A DNA stretch of 64,000 nucleotides, taken from positions 1-64,000 of the forward strand of contig CAYPSO010000006.1 in NCBI GenBank assembly GCA_964413275.1. Direction: 5' to 3'. Positions 44,218 to 51,639 of this stretch are shown piece after piece (positions within the stretch are counted from its first letter, which is position 1; each line of letters begins with the position of its first letter). The notes under the pieces were generated by a model that worked only from the letters and a program-made list of their open reading frames with translations, was not told the origin of the DNA and searched no databases. Both the position numbers and the translations under genes were made by a program. This stretch comes from JAABRE01 sp964413275. Its GTDB lineage: Bacteria; Cyanobacteriota; Cyanobacteriia; Cyanobacteriales; JAABRE01.

Positions 44218-45021
44218 ATGATTAGAGATAATTTAACTAATAAGACCGAGACTGTTATCAAGACAGAAAATGTCAATGTTTATTACGGTAACTTTTTAGC
44301 CGTAGCAGGAATATATCTTGATGTACCAAAAAATCAAGTTACAGCTTTTATTGGCCCTTCTGGTTGTGGTAAAAGTACCCTATTACGTTGTTATAATCGT
44401 CTTAATGATTTAATTTCTAGCTTCAAATTAGAAGGCAGAATCACTTATCACGATCAAAATCTCTACGCTCCTGAAATCGATCCAGTACAGGTGAGAAGGC
44501 GCATAGGCATGGTATTTCAAAAACCTAATCCTTTCCCCAAATCAATTTATGAAAATATTGCCTTTGGTGCTCGCATTAATGGTTATAAAGGTGATATGGA
44601 TGAGTTAGTAGAAAGGTCTCTGCGTCAAGCTGCTCTTTGGGACGAAGTTAAAGATAAACTCAGACAAAGTGGTTTAGCTATTTCTGGTGGACAACAACAA
44701 AGATTATGTATTGCCAGAACAATTGCTATTCAACCTGATGTGGTTTTAATGGATGAACCTTGTTCAGCACTCGATCCTATTTCTACTTTAAAGGTTGAAG
44801 AACTAATTCATCAACTTAAGGAAAATTACACTATTATCATTGTTACCCACAATATGCAGCAAGCCTCTAGGGTAGCTGATTATACTGCTTTCTTTAACGT
44901 CAAAACCACTGAAAAAGGCGAACGTCAAGGATATTTAGGGGAATATGATACCACTGAAAGAATCTTCCAAAATCCTAAAGAAGAAGCAACTCAGCAATAT
45001 GTAAGTGGTCGTTTTGGCTAA
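44218..45021 (+). CDS. pstB: Phosphate ABC transporter ATPase PstB
   Basis: A 267-aa ABC ATPase. Walker A GPSGCGKST, the PstB-specific LLRCYNRLNDL, signature SGGQQQRLCIARTI and Walker B VVLMDEPCSALDP are present. It drives phosphate uptake through PstC/PstA. No phoU follows; the next gene is psb27, 69 bases on. Confidence 0.96.
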   Translation: MIRDNLTNKTETVIKTENVNVYYGNFLAVAGIYLDVPKNQVTAFIGPSGCGKSTLLRCYNRLNDLISSFKLEGRITYHDQNLYAPEIDPVQVRRRIGMVFQKPNPFPKSIYENIAFGARINGYKGDMDELVERSLRQAALWDEVKDKLRQSGLAISGGQQQRLCIARTIAIQPDVVLMDEPCSALDPISTLKVEELIHQLKENYTIIIVTHNMQQASRVADYTAFFNVKTTEKGERQGYLGEYDTTERIFQNPKEEATQQYVSGRFG

Positions 45022-45090
45022 AAATTACTAACTGTGTCACCAATTCTTGGTAGGATAATTTTACCTTGAAAATATCTCTTAAAAATAATT

Positions 45091-45501
45091 ATGGGAATAA
45101 AAAATTATCTATCACGTTTATTCGCTTTAGTCTTAGTTATCGTAATCGGCTTAGTCGGCTTTGGTGGTACTGCCAGTGCTGATGGTTTAACTGGTAATTA
45201 TGTTGAAGATACTTCTTTTGTCTTAGAAAGTTTAACTGAAGCGATAGATTTACCTAATGATGCTCCTAACCGTACAGAAGTTCAAGCTCAGGCTAGGAAT
45301 CAAATGAATGATTATGCTTCTCGTTATCGTCGTAATAGCAAATATTCAGGATTGCGCTCTTTTACTACTATGCAAACAGCTTTAAATTCTTTAGCTGGTT
45401 ATTATACTTCCTATGGTAGTCGTCCTTTACCTGAAAAATTAAAAACTCGTCTCAAACAAGAATTTAAACAGGTAGCAATTGCTGTACAACGTGGAGGTTA
45501 A
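45091..45501 (+). CDS. psb27: Photosystem II assembly protein Psb27, without lipobox cysteine
   Basis: A 136-aa lumenal protein that binds CP43 in unassembled photosystem II. The family blocks LTGNYVEDT, EAIDLPNDAPNR, SRYRRN and SFTTMQTALNSLAGYYTSYG are clear. Cyanobacterial Psb27 is normally a lipoprotein with a Cys after the signal peptide. Here the signal peptide ends GLVGFGGTASADG and no Cys is found anywhere in the protein, so it should be cut by signal peptidase I (after TASA) and be soluble. Intrinsic terminator downstream. Confidence 0.92.
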   Translation: MGIKNYLSRLFALVLVIVIGLVGFGGTASADGLTGNYVEDTSFVLESLTEAIDLPNDAPNRTEVQAQARNQMNDYASRYRRNSKYSGLRSFTTMQTALNSLAGYYTSYGSRPLPEKLKTRLKQEFKQVAIAVQRGG

Positions 45502-45562
45502 TGAATAATTAATTGATTGTTCATTATTCCTAATTATCATCTTTTTTAGAAAGATTAATTAG

Positions 45563-45592
45563 AAAAGGTTTGAGCGATCGAGCCTTTTTTTT
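45563..45592 (+). terminator. Intrinsic terminator after psb27
   Basis: AAAAGGTT (45563-45570) pairs with AGCCTTTT (45581-45588) with one G-T, then a T-run. The loop contains GCGATCGA. Confidence 0.75.
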
Positions 45593-45637
45593 ATTCTTTT
45601 TTTAAACATATGTGAACTTATATTCTTTCTAGACTAA

Positions 45638-45837
45638 TGTGACACTTTAGATAATTTTTGGTAGGGTGGGCAAGACGGACTTTTAAGTTATTATTTGCTC
45701 TCAATATTTAAAGTCCTCTTGCCCACATTGGTGGGCAATTCCTTAATTAATGGTACTGAATTTTACCCAAGATTATAGCTAGAATTGCCCACCCTACATC
45801 TATATCATCTATATCTAGATTAAAATGTGACACTTTA
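45638..45837. repeat. Composite MITE-like element with flanking direct repeats
   Basis: Outer arms GTAGGGTGGGCAA (45661-45673) and TTGCCCACCCTAC (45785-45797) are perfect complements. Inside, GTGGGCAAGACGGACTTTTA (from 45665) pairs imperfectly with TTTAAAGTCCTCTTGCCCAC ending about 45727, followed by another GGTGGGCAATT. The direct repeat TGTGACACTTTA flanks the whole at 45638-45649 and 45826-45837, each preceded by TCTAGAYTAA; a third TCTAGATTAAA lies at 45848. Confidence 0.7.
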
Positions 45838-45930
45838 AAAGGTGGTATCTAGATTAAACACAATTCCAAAATTTTTATGTTATAAACGTGACGAACAACA
45901 ATTTAAAGTCAGATATTAGGGGATTTAGTC

Positions 45931-48153
45931 ATGGTTACTTCAATAAAATTTCTTAGCGGTTTAAATTTAGTAGATATTGGCTCTTATAGCAAAGTAGCCT
46001 TTGCTGATATAGACGGTGATGGCGATGAAGATGCCTTTATTGGAGCTTCAGATGGCAAAATATACTACTATCAAAATGACGGCAATAATAATTTTTCATT
46101 AGTTACAGGAGCAACTAACCCTTTTAATACCATAGATGTAGGCTCTACCAGCAAATTAGCCTTTGTGGATCTAGATGGAGATGGGGATCAAGATGCCTTT
46201 ATTGGTGAATCTGGCGGTACTATCAAATACTATAAAAATAATCGTGGTAATTTTACCGAGCAAACAGGAAATAGTAACCCTTTTAATGGTATTGATGTTG
46301 GTAGTAATGCCGATCCAGTATTTTTTGATTTAGATGAAGATGGGGATTTGGATGCCTTCATTGGTAATAATGATGGCAATATCAGATATTATCAAAACAA
46401 TGGTAGTGGTAATTTTACCGAATTATTAGGGGTTAGCAATCCCTTTAATGGTGTTGATGTTGGACGTAGTGCTTCTGTTGCTTTTGCCGACTTAGATAAG
46501 GATGGAGATATTGATGCTTTTGTTGGTCAATCCGATGGTATCATTAAATACTTTGAAAACGATGGTAATAATAATTTACTAGAAACTATTGGATTTAATA
46601 CTCCTTTTGCTGGTATTGATTTAGGAGATAATAGTACCCCAACATTTTTTGACCTTAATAAAGATGGACATTTGGATGTGATTAGTGGTAATAGTTCTGG
46701 CGAGATTTATTACTTAAATAACCCATTTTCAGGTAAAGATTTTGGTTCTTACGCTTCTCCTACTTTTGCAGATATTGATGGAGATGGAGATGAGGATGCA
46801 GTTATTGGCACATCTAATGGCACAATTAATTACTTTGAAAATAATGGTGATGGTACTTTTACCGAATTAGTCGGTAGAGGCAACCCCTTTTTTGGTGTCT
46901 ATGTCGGAGGCTATAGCGCACCTACATTTTCTGACTTTAACAAAGATGGATATTTGGACGCCTTTATTGGTAATAGTGACGGTACTATTGCTTACTACCG
47001 TAATAACGGTAATGGCAGTTTTAGTAATATTATTGGTGTTAATAATCCCTTTAATCTTGTGGATGTCGGTAGCTACAGCAAACCTGTTTTTGCTGACATT
47101 GATGGAGATGGAGATGAAGATGCTTTCATCGGAGAATCCGATGGCACAATTAACTACTATCGCAATGATGGTGGTATTTTCACTGAAATTATTGGTACTG
47201 GTAATCCCTTTGGTGGTGAAGATATAGGTTCTTATAGCACCCCTAGTTTTGCCGATCTTGATGAAGATGGAGACTTAGATGCCTTCATGGGTAATAGTGA
47301 TGGTACGATCAATTATTTTGAAAATAACGGTCGTGGCGTTTTCACTGAACGTGTTAATGCCGACAACCCTTTTAATGGCGTAGATGTGGGAAGCTATAGC
47401 GATATAGCCTTTAGCGATTTTGATAATGATGGAGACTTAGATGCCTTTATTGGTAATAGTAACGGAGTAATCTATCTCTATGAAAATGTCTCTTCTGTTG
47501 TGCTCAATGGTAATAACCGCAACAATAAATTAGTCGGTAAATCAGGTGATGACAAAATCAATGGTAATGATGGTAACGATATAATTACGGGTAAAGCTGG
47601 TGATGATACCCTTAATGGAGGAACGGGAATCGATCGCCTCGTTGAAAAAGCCAATGTTGATTTTATCCTAAGTAATTCAGAACTAATTGGCCAAGGCACA
47701 GATAAACTCATTAGCATTGAAAGAGCAACTTTAACTGGAGGCGAGGGTAGTAATAAGATTGATGCTTCTAAATTTAGCAATGGCCCTGTGATTCTTAATG
47801 GTGATGCTGGAGATGATATTATTTACGGCGGCTCTAAGAATGACAAAATTCTAGGTGGAGCGGGTAATGATATTCTCTATGGTGGGGGAGGTAAAGATAA
47901 TATTTTTGGCAACGCTGGTGCAGATATTTTCGTCCTTGAACTCGGAAAAGGTAGGGATACCTTCAGCGATTTTCAAAATGGTGTTGATAAAATTGGTTTG
48001 CCTCGTGGGGTAAGATTCCGTGATTTGGATATTACTAGGAGTGGTAGTAATACTTTAATCTCTGACTCTAGTGGTGATTTAGCTCTTCTCAAAGGAGTTA
48101 ATCCTAGTCTGATTAATGCCAGAGATTTTGTCAATTGGTCTAGCTACTCTTAA
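45931..48153 (+). CDS. VCBS/FG-GAP repeat protein with RTX C-terminus
   Basis: A 740-aa acidic protein. About 10 near-identical repeats of about 50 residues fill residues 10-525. Each has a calcium-loop-like motif D(I/L)DGDGDEDAFIG, then G.I.YY.N(N/D)G, then NPF.G.DVGS, as in VCBS/FG-GAP beta-propellers. From residue 530 RTX nonapeptides follow (GNNRNNKLVGKSGDDKING, GKAGDDTLNGG, GGAGNDILYGGGGKDN) and a C-terminal type I secretion region (DIFVLELGKGRDTFSDF). There is no signal peptide. Probably exported by a type I system and calcium-bound at the cell surface; function unknown. Confidence 0.82.
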   Translation: MVTSIKFLSGLNLVDIGSYSKVAFADIDGDGDEDAFIGASDGKIYYYQNDGNNNFSLVTGATNPFNTIDVGSTSKLAFVDLDGDGDQDAFIGESGGTIKYYKNNRGNFTEQTGNSNPFNGIDVGSNADPVFFDLDEDGDLDAFIGNNDGNIRYYQNNGSGNFTELLGVSNPFNGVDVGRSASVAFADLDKDGDIDAFVGQSDGIIKYFENDGNNNLLETIGFNTPFAGIDLGDNSTPTFFDLNKDGHLDVISGNSSGEIYYLNNPFSGKDFGSYASPTFADIDGDGDEDAVIGTSNGTINYFENNGDGTFTELVGRGNPFFGVYVGGYSAPTFSDFNKDGYLDAFIGNSDGTIAYYRNNGNGSFSNIIGVNNPFNLVDVGSYSKPVFADIDGDGDEDAFIGESDGTINYYRNDGGIFTEIIGTGNPFGGEDIGSYSTPSFADLDEDGDLDAFMGNSDGTINYFENNGRGVFTERVNADNPFNGVDVGSYSDIAFSDFDNDGDLDAFIGNSNGVIYLYENVSSVVLNGNNRNNKLVGKSGDDKINGNDGNDIITGKAGDDTLNGGTGIDRLVEKANVDFILSNSELIGQGTDKLISIERATLTGGEGSNKIDASKFSNGPVILNGDAGDDIIYGGSKNDKILGGAGNDILYGGGGKDNIFGNAGADIFVLELGKGRDTFSDFQNGVDKIGLPRGVRFRDLDITRSGSNTLISDSSGDLALLKGVNPSLINARDFVNWSSYS

Positions 48154-48599
48154 AATTTTCGGCGTTGCTGAATCAATGGTTGGTCGAGTCCCCGGAACAG
48201 ATCAAAAATCTTGTTTCTCATGGGAAAACCAAAATGTTGCCCTTACGCCTGTTCCCTCTCCCTTCAAGAGTTGACATTCAAGACAATCGCTAAATCCCCA
48301 TCCCTCTGCCTTACTTCGATGTTGCTCTCTTCGACAAGCTCAGGGCTAACACTACAAGTCGGCATCCCCCTTGAGAAGAGGGCTTTGGGGGACTTTCTTA
48401 TGTTTTTCTCCCCAGAATTGGGGTAGCGCTGTTTCATTGTCAAAAATTATGATTCCTAGGTTCAAGTAAGGGCAAAGGACACAAGTCTTTTTTAGGAATA
48501 ATTAAAAATCAGTTTAGTTTGGACTTTGAAACAGTCCTGGGGGGCTAGGGGCAGGGCGTTAAAATCAAGTAAAAACTTTTAATCTTAGAAAAGAATATC
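48154..48599. other. Intergenic region with repeat and IS-like debris
   Basis: 446 bases of higher GC than its surroundings. It starts with GGCGTTGCTGAATCAATGG, an end sequence often seen at cyanobacterial insertion sequences, and includes CTCAGGGCTAACAC, a GAGAAGAGGGCTTTGGGGGA block and a hairpin CTCCCCAGAATTGGGG (48410-48425). I find no intact frame. Confidence 0.45.
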
Positions 48600-48869
48600 A
48601 TGCCAGAAGATAGATTAGACCGACTCGAAAAGATTGTCGAATCTAATGCTCATGCGATCGAAGCTTTAGCAAATGAAAGGGAACAAAATCGTAAACAGTG
48701 GGAAAAAGATCGTCAAGGACTTTATCAATTATTAGGACGTTTAACTCGTTCTATGGCTGATTTTTATGAAACTCAAACAGATTTTTAAAACCGTTTTGAT
48801 CAAGTAGAAGAACGTCAGGCTAGAATGCTAGAAATTCTGGATCGTTTGTATCAAAGAGATATAAATTAA
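48600..48869 (+). pseudogene. Small coiled-coil protein gene with internal stop
   Basis: ATG 48600 begins MPEDRLDRLEKIVESNAHAI and a helix rich in Glu, Arg and Leu runs for 62 residues to TAA at 48786-48788. The same frame continues without further stops, NRFDQVEERQARMLEILDRLY to QRDIN, ending at 48867-48869, with the same heptad character. The intact gene would encode about 89 residues, a type of short coiled-coil protein common in cyanobacteria. A single base change (CAA or GAA to TAA) would account for it. The 62-residue product may still be made. Confidence 0.6.
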
Positions 48870-48962
48870 TCTAATTTAATCCAACACAAATAAAATATTT
48901 AAACTCACATCTCAGATAAAATAGAAAATAATTGATATTTAATTAGTAACTGCTATAAATTA

Positions 48963-49463
48963 CTAGGATTTATTGTCTTTAGATTTATCATCATCGTCCA
49001 TACTAACACCACGATACTTAAGGTGATATTTAGGATTATGGTCGTTTTTAACTACTAAATTGTCTGGTATTTTATGACTATGTAACTCTTTTCCTCGATA
49101 TTTGCCAACAATTTCTCCTTCGGTAATATTGGCTTCTGTAGAATGAATTTCATAACTAACGCCACGATATTTAATTGTATTTTTATCTTGATTATTCTGA
49201 GATAATTCTTCTCCAATAACTTCAGTTTTTACATTTCCTTCTTGAGTTATTTCTTGCTGATTCTTGAGCAAAAAACGTCGTACAGTAATTAGTAAAATAA
49301 CCAGAATAATTAATTGAACTTGCCAAGGTGCAATAATTAAACTCACTGCAAAATTAACCAAGATAATTATATTAGTTAAATAGGCAATATCTTCATCAGT
49401 ATCACGAAAAATATAACTAAAAATCATGCCCAAAGATAAAGGAATTAAAAATAATAGACGCAT
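48963..49463 (-). CDS. DUF4278 domain membrane protein
   Basis: A 166-aa protein. Residues 1-65 contain two or three hydrophobic segments (MRLLFLIPLSLGMIFSYIF, IIILVNFAVSLIIAPW, QLIILVILLITV). The hydrophilic remainder contains the DUF4278 signature IKYRGVSYE, repeated in degenerate form as GKYRGKELHSH and LKYRGVSMDDD. DUF4278 is almost confined to cyanobacteria and has no known function. It is 24 bases downstream of the permease gene on the same strand. Confidence 0.8.
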   Translation of the reverse strand: MRLLFLIPLSLGMIFSYIFRDTDEDIAYLTNIIILVNFAVSLIIAPWQVQLIILVILLITVRRFLLKNQQEITQEGNVKTEVIGEELSQNNQDKNTIKYRGVSYEIHSTEANITEGEIVGKYRGKELHSHKIPDNLVVKNDHNPKYHLKYRGVSMDDDDKSKDNKS

Positions 49464-49487
49464 ATTCTTAATTTATATTGTTAACAT

Positions 49488-50354
49488 TTATTCTTGACTA
49501 TGAGGATTAAAAATTTCGCTTAATCCTTCTCCTAATAAAGATAATCCTGTCACCATTAAAGTCATTGCTAATCCGGGGAATAAAGCTGTCCACCAAATAC
49601 CTGTAGGTAGGGCATCTAAAGCTAATTTTAAATCATGTCCCCATTCTGGTACTTCTTCTGGTAATCCTAAACCTAAAAATCCCAAACCTCCTAAAATTAA
49701 AATCGCATCAGCCGCATTTAGGGTGAATAAAACCGGTACACTTTGAACTACATTAAAAAACAGATATTTAGAAAGCACCCTAAGAGGAGATGCCCCCATT
49801 GCCTTGGCTGCTTCGATAAATAATTCTGTTTTTACACTGGTAGTATGGTTGCGTACAAGGCGATAATATTGAGGTACATAGGAGATACTCAAAGCAACTG
49901 CTGCATTAAAAACACCTCTACCTACCACAAAAGCTAAAGTAACAGAGAGTAGCAACCCCGGAAGTGTATAAACAGTATCCATGAAAAATAAGAGAATTTT
50001 ATCGACCTTTCCTCCTAAATAACCACTGATTAATCCTAAAGGTACACCAATAATTAGACTTAAAGTAGTAGCAAGAATAACAACTTTGATTGCTGCTTGG
50101 GAGGCAAATAAGGTACGAGAAAACACATCATAACCTTGACGGGTAGTACCAAACCAATGTTGAACTCCGGGGGCTTCGTGAATTGGGTTAATTAAAGATT
50201 CAGTGGGGTTTTGTAGCCATCCCCATTGTTGTAAAGTTGATGCAAAAATAGCAATTAAAATATAACTAATAGTAATTACTAGCCCGATTAACATTAAATT
50301 AGTAGATAGACTAGGACGAAAAAAACGAGTTAATCTTATTTTTGAAGTTGTCAT
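49488..50354 (-). CDS. Dipeptide/oligopeptide/nickel-type ABC transporter permease (DppC-like)
   Basis: A 288-aa permease with about six membrane segments. It has the N-terminal OppC-type region, HEAPGVQHWFGTTRQGYDVFSR, the transport motif EAAKAMGASPLRVLSKYLFF and GFLGLGLPEEVPEWGHDL, all typical of the second permease of peptide/nickel importers. Partner permease, ATPase and binding-protein genes are not in the window, so it is an orphan locus; the subunits may be encoded elsewhere, as is common in cyanobacteria. Confidence 0.9.
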   Translation of the reverse strand: MTTSKIRLTRFFRPSLSTNLMLIGLVITISYILIAIFASTLQQWGWLQNPTESLINPIHEAPGVQHWFGTTRQGYDVFSRTLFASQAAIKVVILATTLSLIIGVPLGLISGYLGGKVDKILLFFMDTVYTLPGLLLSVTLAFVVGRGVFNAAVALSISYVPQYYRLVRNHTTSVKTELFIEAAKAMGASPLRVLSKYLFFNVVQSVPVLFTLNAADAILILGGLGFLGLGLPEEVPEWGHDLKLALDALPTGIWWTALFPGLAMTLMVTGLSLLGEGLSEIFNPHSQE

Positions 50355-50528
50355 ATAATATTACGATTTACCAGTTTTCCTATTTTATAGCAATTAGCTT
50401 TTAGTATATCTTTCATTATTTCAATTACTATGCAACCTAAAGATAAAATTGATAAATTACCCGTGTCGTTGTTAGTTTATATTTTATAATTGGGTAGGAT
50501 AAACATAACCTTTAATTTTTTTATAAAA

Positions 50529-50915
50529 ATGCTAAACAAAGAAAAATCCCGTAAATTAGTTCCTATTGTTTCAGGTGCATTTTTTTTAGTCATGACTATA
50601 TCCAGTTTAGCTGGTATGTTTACTAATAATTCTGTTGAACAACAACAAGCTTCAGAGCAGCCATCCCTAGAAGAAAGAATAGCCTCACAAAAAAAAGGTT
50701 TTGAAATTGTTTTACAAAGAGAGCCAAATAACGTTATGGCTTTACAAGGCTTAGTAGATATTGCGATTCAAACTAATAATTTATCAGAAGCAATTCCTCC
50801 TTTACAAAAGCTCATTGAATTAAATCCCAAAGAACAAGGGTATGTGACTCTTTTAAATGAAATTAAACAGAGAAATGCTGTAACAACACCAACAGATAGT
50901 GAGGAAAAAAAATAG
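50529..50915 (+). CDS. Membrane-anchored TPR-like protein
   Basis: Starting at ATG 50529 (the frame is open to a TTG at 50490) it encodes 128 residues. There is one N-terminal membrane helix (residues 10-30, IVSGAFFLVMTISSLAGMF), then two TPR-like helical pairs: FEIVLQREPNNVMALQGLVDIAI and LSEAIPPLQKLIELNPKEQGYVTLL. It resembles small cyanobacterial TPR proteins of unknown role. It precedes the Uma2 gene by 48 bases. Confidence 0.75.
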   Translation: MLNKEKSRKLVPIVSGAFFLVMTISSLAGMFTNNSVEQQQASEQPSLEERIASQKKGFEIVLQREPNNVMALQGLVDIAIQTNNLSEAIPPLQKLIELNPKEQGYVTLLNEIKQRNAVTTPTDSEEKK

Positions 50916-50963
50916 TTCCGAAAAAGTATTGAGAAATGGTTAATAAAGAACAATATAGTGAAT

Positions 50964-51524
50964 ATGAAATTGTTACCATTACCAACTAAAAAATTTACTG
51001 TGAAAGCCTATAATCGTATGGCCGAATCAGGTATTTTTGATGAAGGTGAAAGGATAGAATTAATAAGGGGAGAAATTATAGAAATGTCTCCTGTAGGGAC
51101 AAAACACGCAGCTTGTGTTAGACGTTTAGATTTTATTTTATCTCGTAAATTAGGTGATTTATTTTTAATAGATACCCAAAATCCTCTTAAATTAAATGAT
51201 AATTCTCAACCACAACCAGATGTGGTTATTTTAAAACCTCGTTCAGATTTTTATGAGACAGAACATCCTCAGCCTAAAGATATATTATTATTAATTGAGG
51301 TATCAGATAGTAGTATTGAATACGATAGAAATATTAAAATTCCACTCTATGCAGAAAATAAAATTCCTGAAGTTTGGTTAGTTGATATTAATAAAAAATG
51401 TGTGGAAGTTTATAAGAATTATCAAGACCAAATTTATCTCAATATAATAACTTATCAAATAAATGATGAACTTATTCTAAGCAATTTTTCTGAAGTTAAA
51501 ATAAAAGTTAAAGAAATACTATAA
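50964..51524 (+). CDS. Uma2 family (DUF820) putative endonuclease
   Basis: A 186-aa protein of the restriction-endonuclease-like fold, greatly expanded in cyanobacteria. Motifs are ERIELIRGEIIEMSPVGTKH, the catalytic-type PQPDVVIL and LLLIEVSDSSIEYDR, then EVWLVDI. A GTG six bases upstream is an alternative start. Real activity of Uma2 proteins is uncertain, and many copies spread as mobile cargo. Confidence 0.88.
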   Translation: MKLLPLPTKKFTVKAYNRMAESGIFDEGERIELIRGEIIEMSPVGTKHAACVRRLDFILSRKLGDLFLIDTQNPLKLNDNSQPQPDVVILKPRSDFYETEHPQPKDILLLIEVSDSSIEYDRNIKIPLYAENKIPEVWLVDINKKCVEVYKNYQDQIYLNIITYQINDELILSNFSEVKIKVKEIL

Positions 51525-51556
51525 GTCAATTAAAATTAATTACACAAAAATCTTTT

Positions 51557-51620
51557 GGTGGGCAATGCTTATAATAATCTGCTGATAAAAGTTTCAGACG
51601 AGTGGTAGGTATTGCCCACC
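51557..51620. repeat. GGTGGGCAAT/ATTGCCCACC miniature element
   Basis: Ten-base perfect inverted repeats (51557-51566 and 51611-51620), followed by CTAC, between two converging genes. Member of the GTGGGCA family. Confidence 0.75.
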
Positions 51621-51639
51621 CTACTTATTTGTAAAAAAC

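Larger units (their letters stand above)
45502..45930. other. Intergenic region: terminator plus nested repeat elements
   Basis: 429 bases holding the psb27 terminator (45563-45592) and a composite inverted-repeat element (45661-45797) flanked by direct repeats. No gene seen. Confidence 0.6.
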
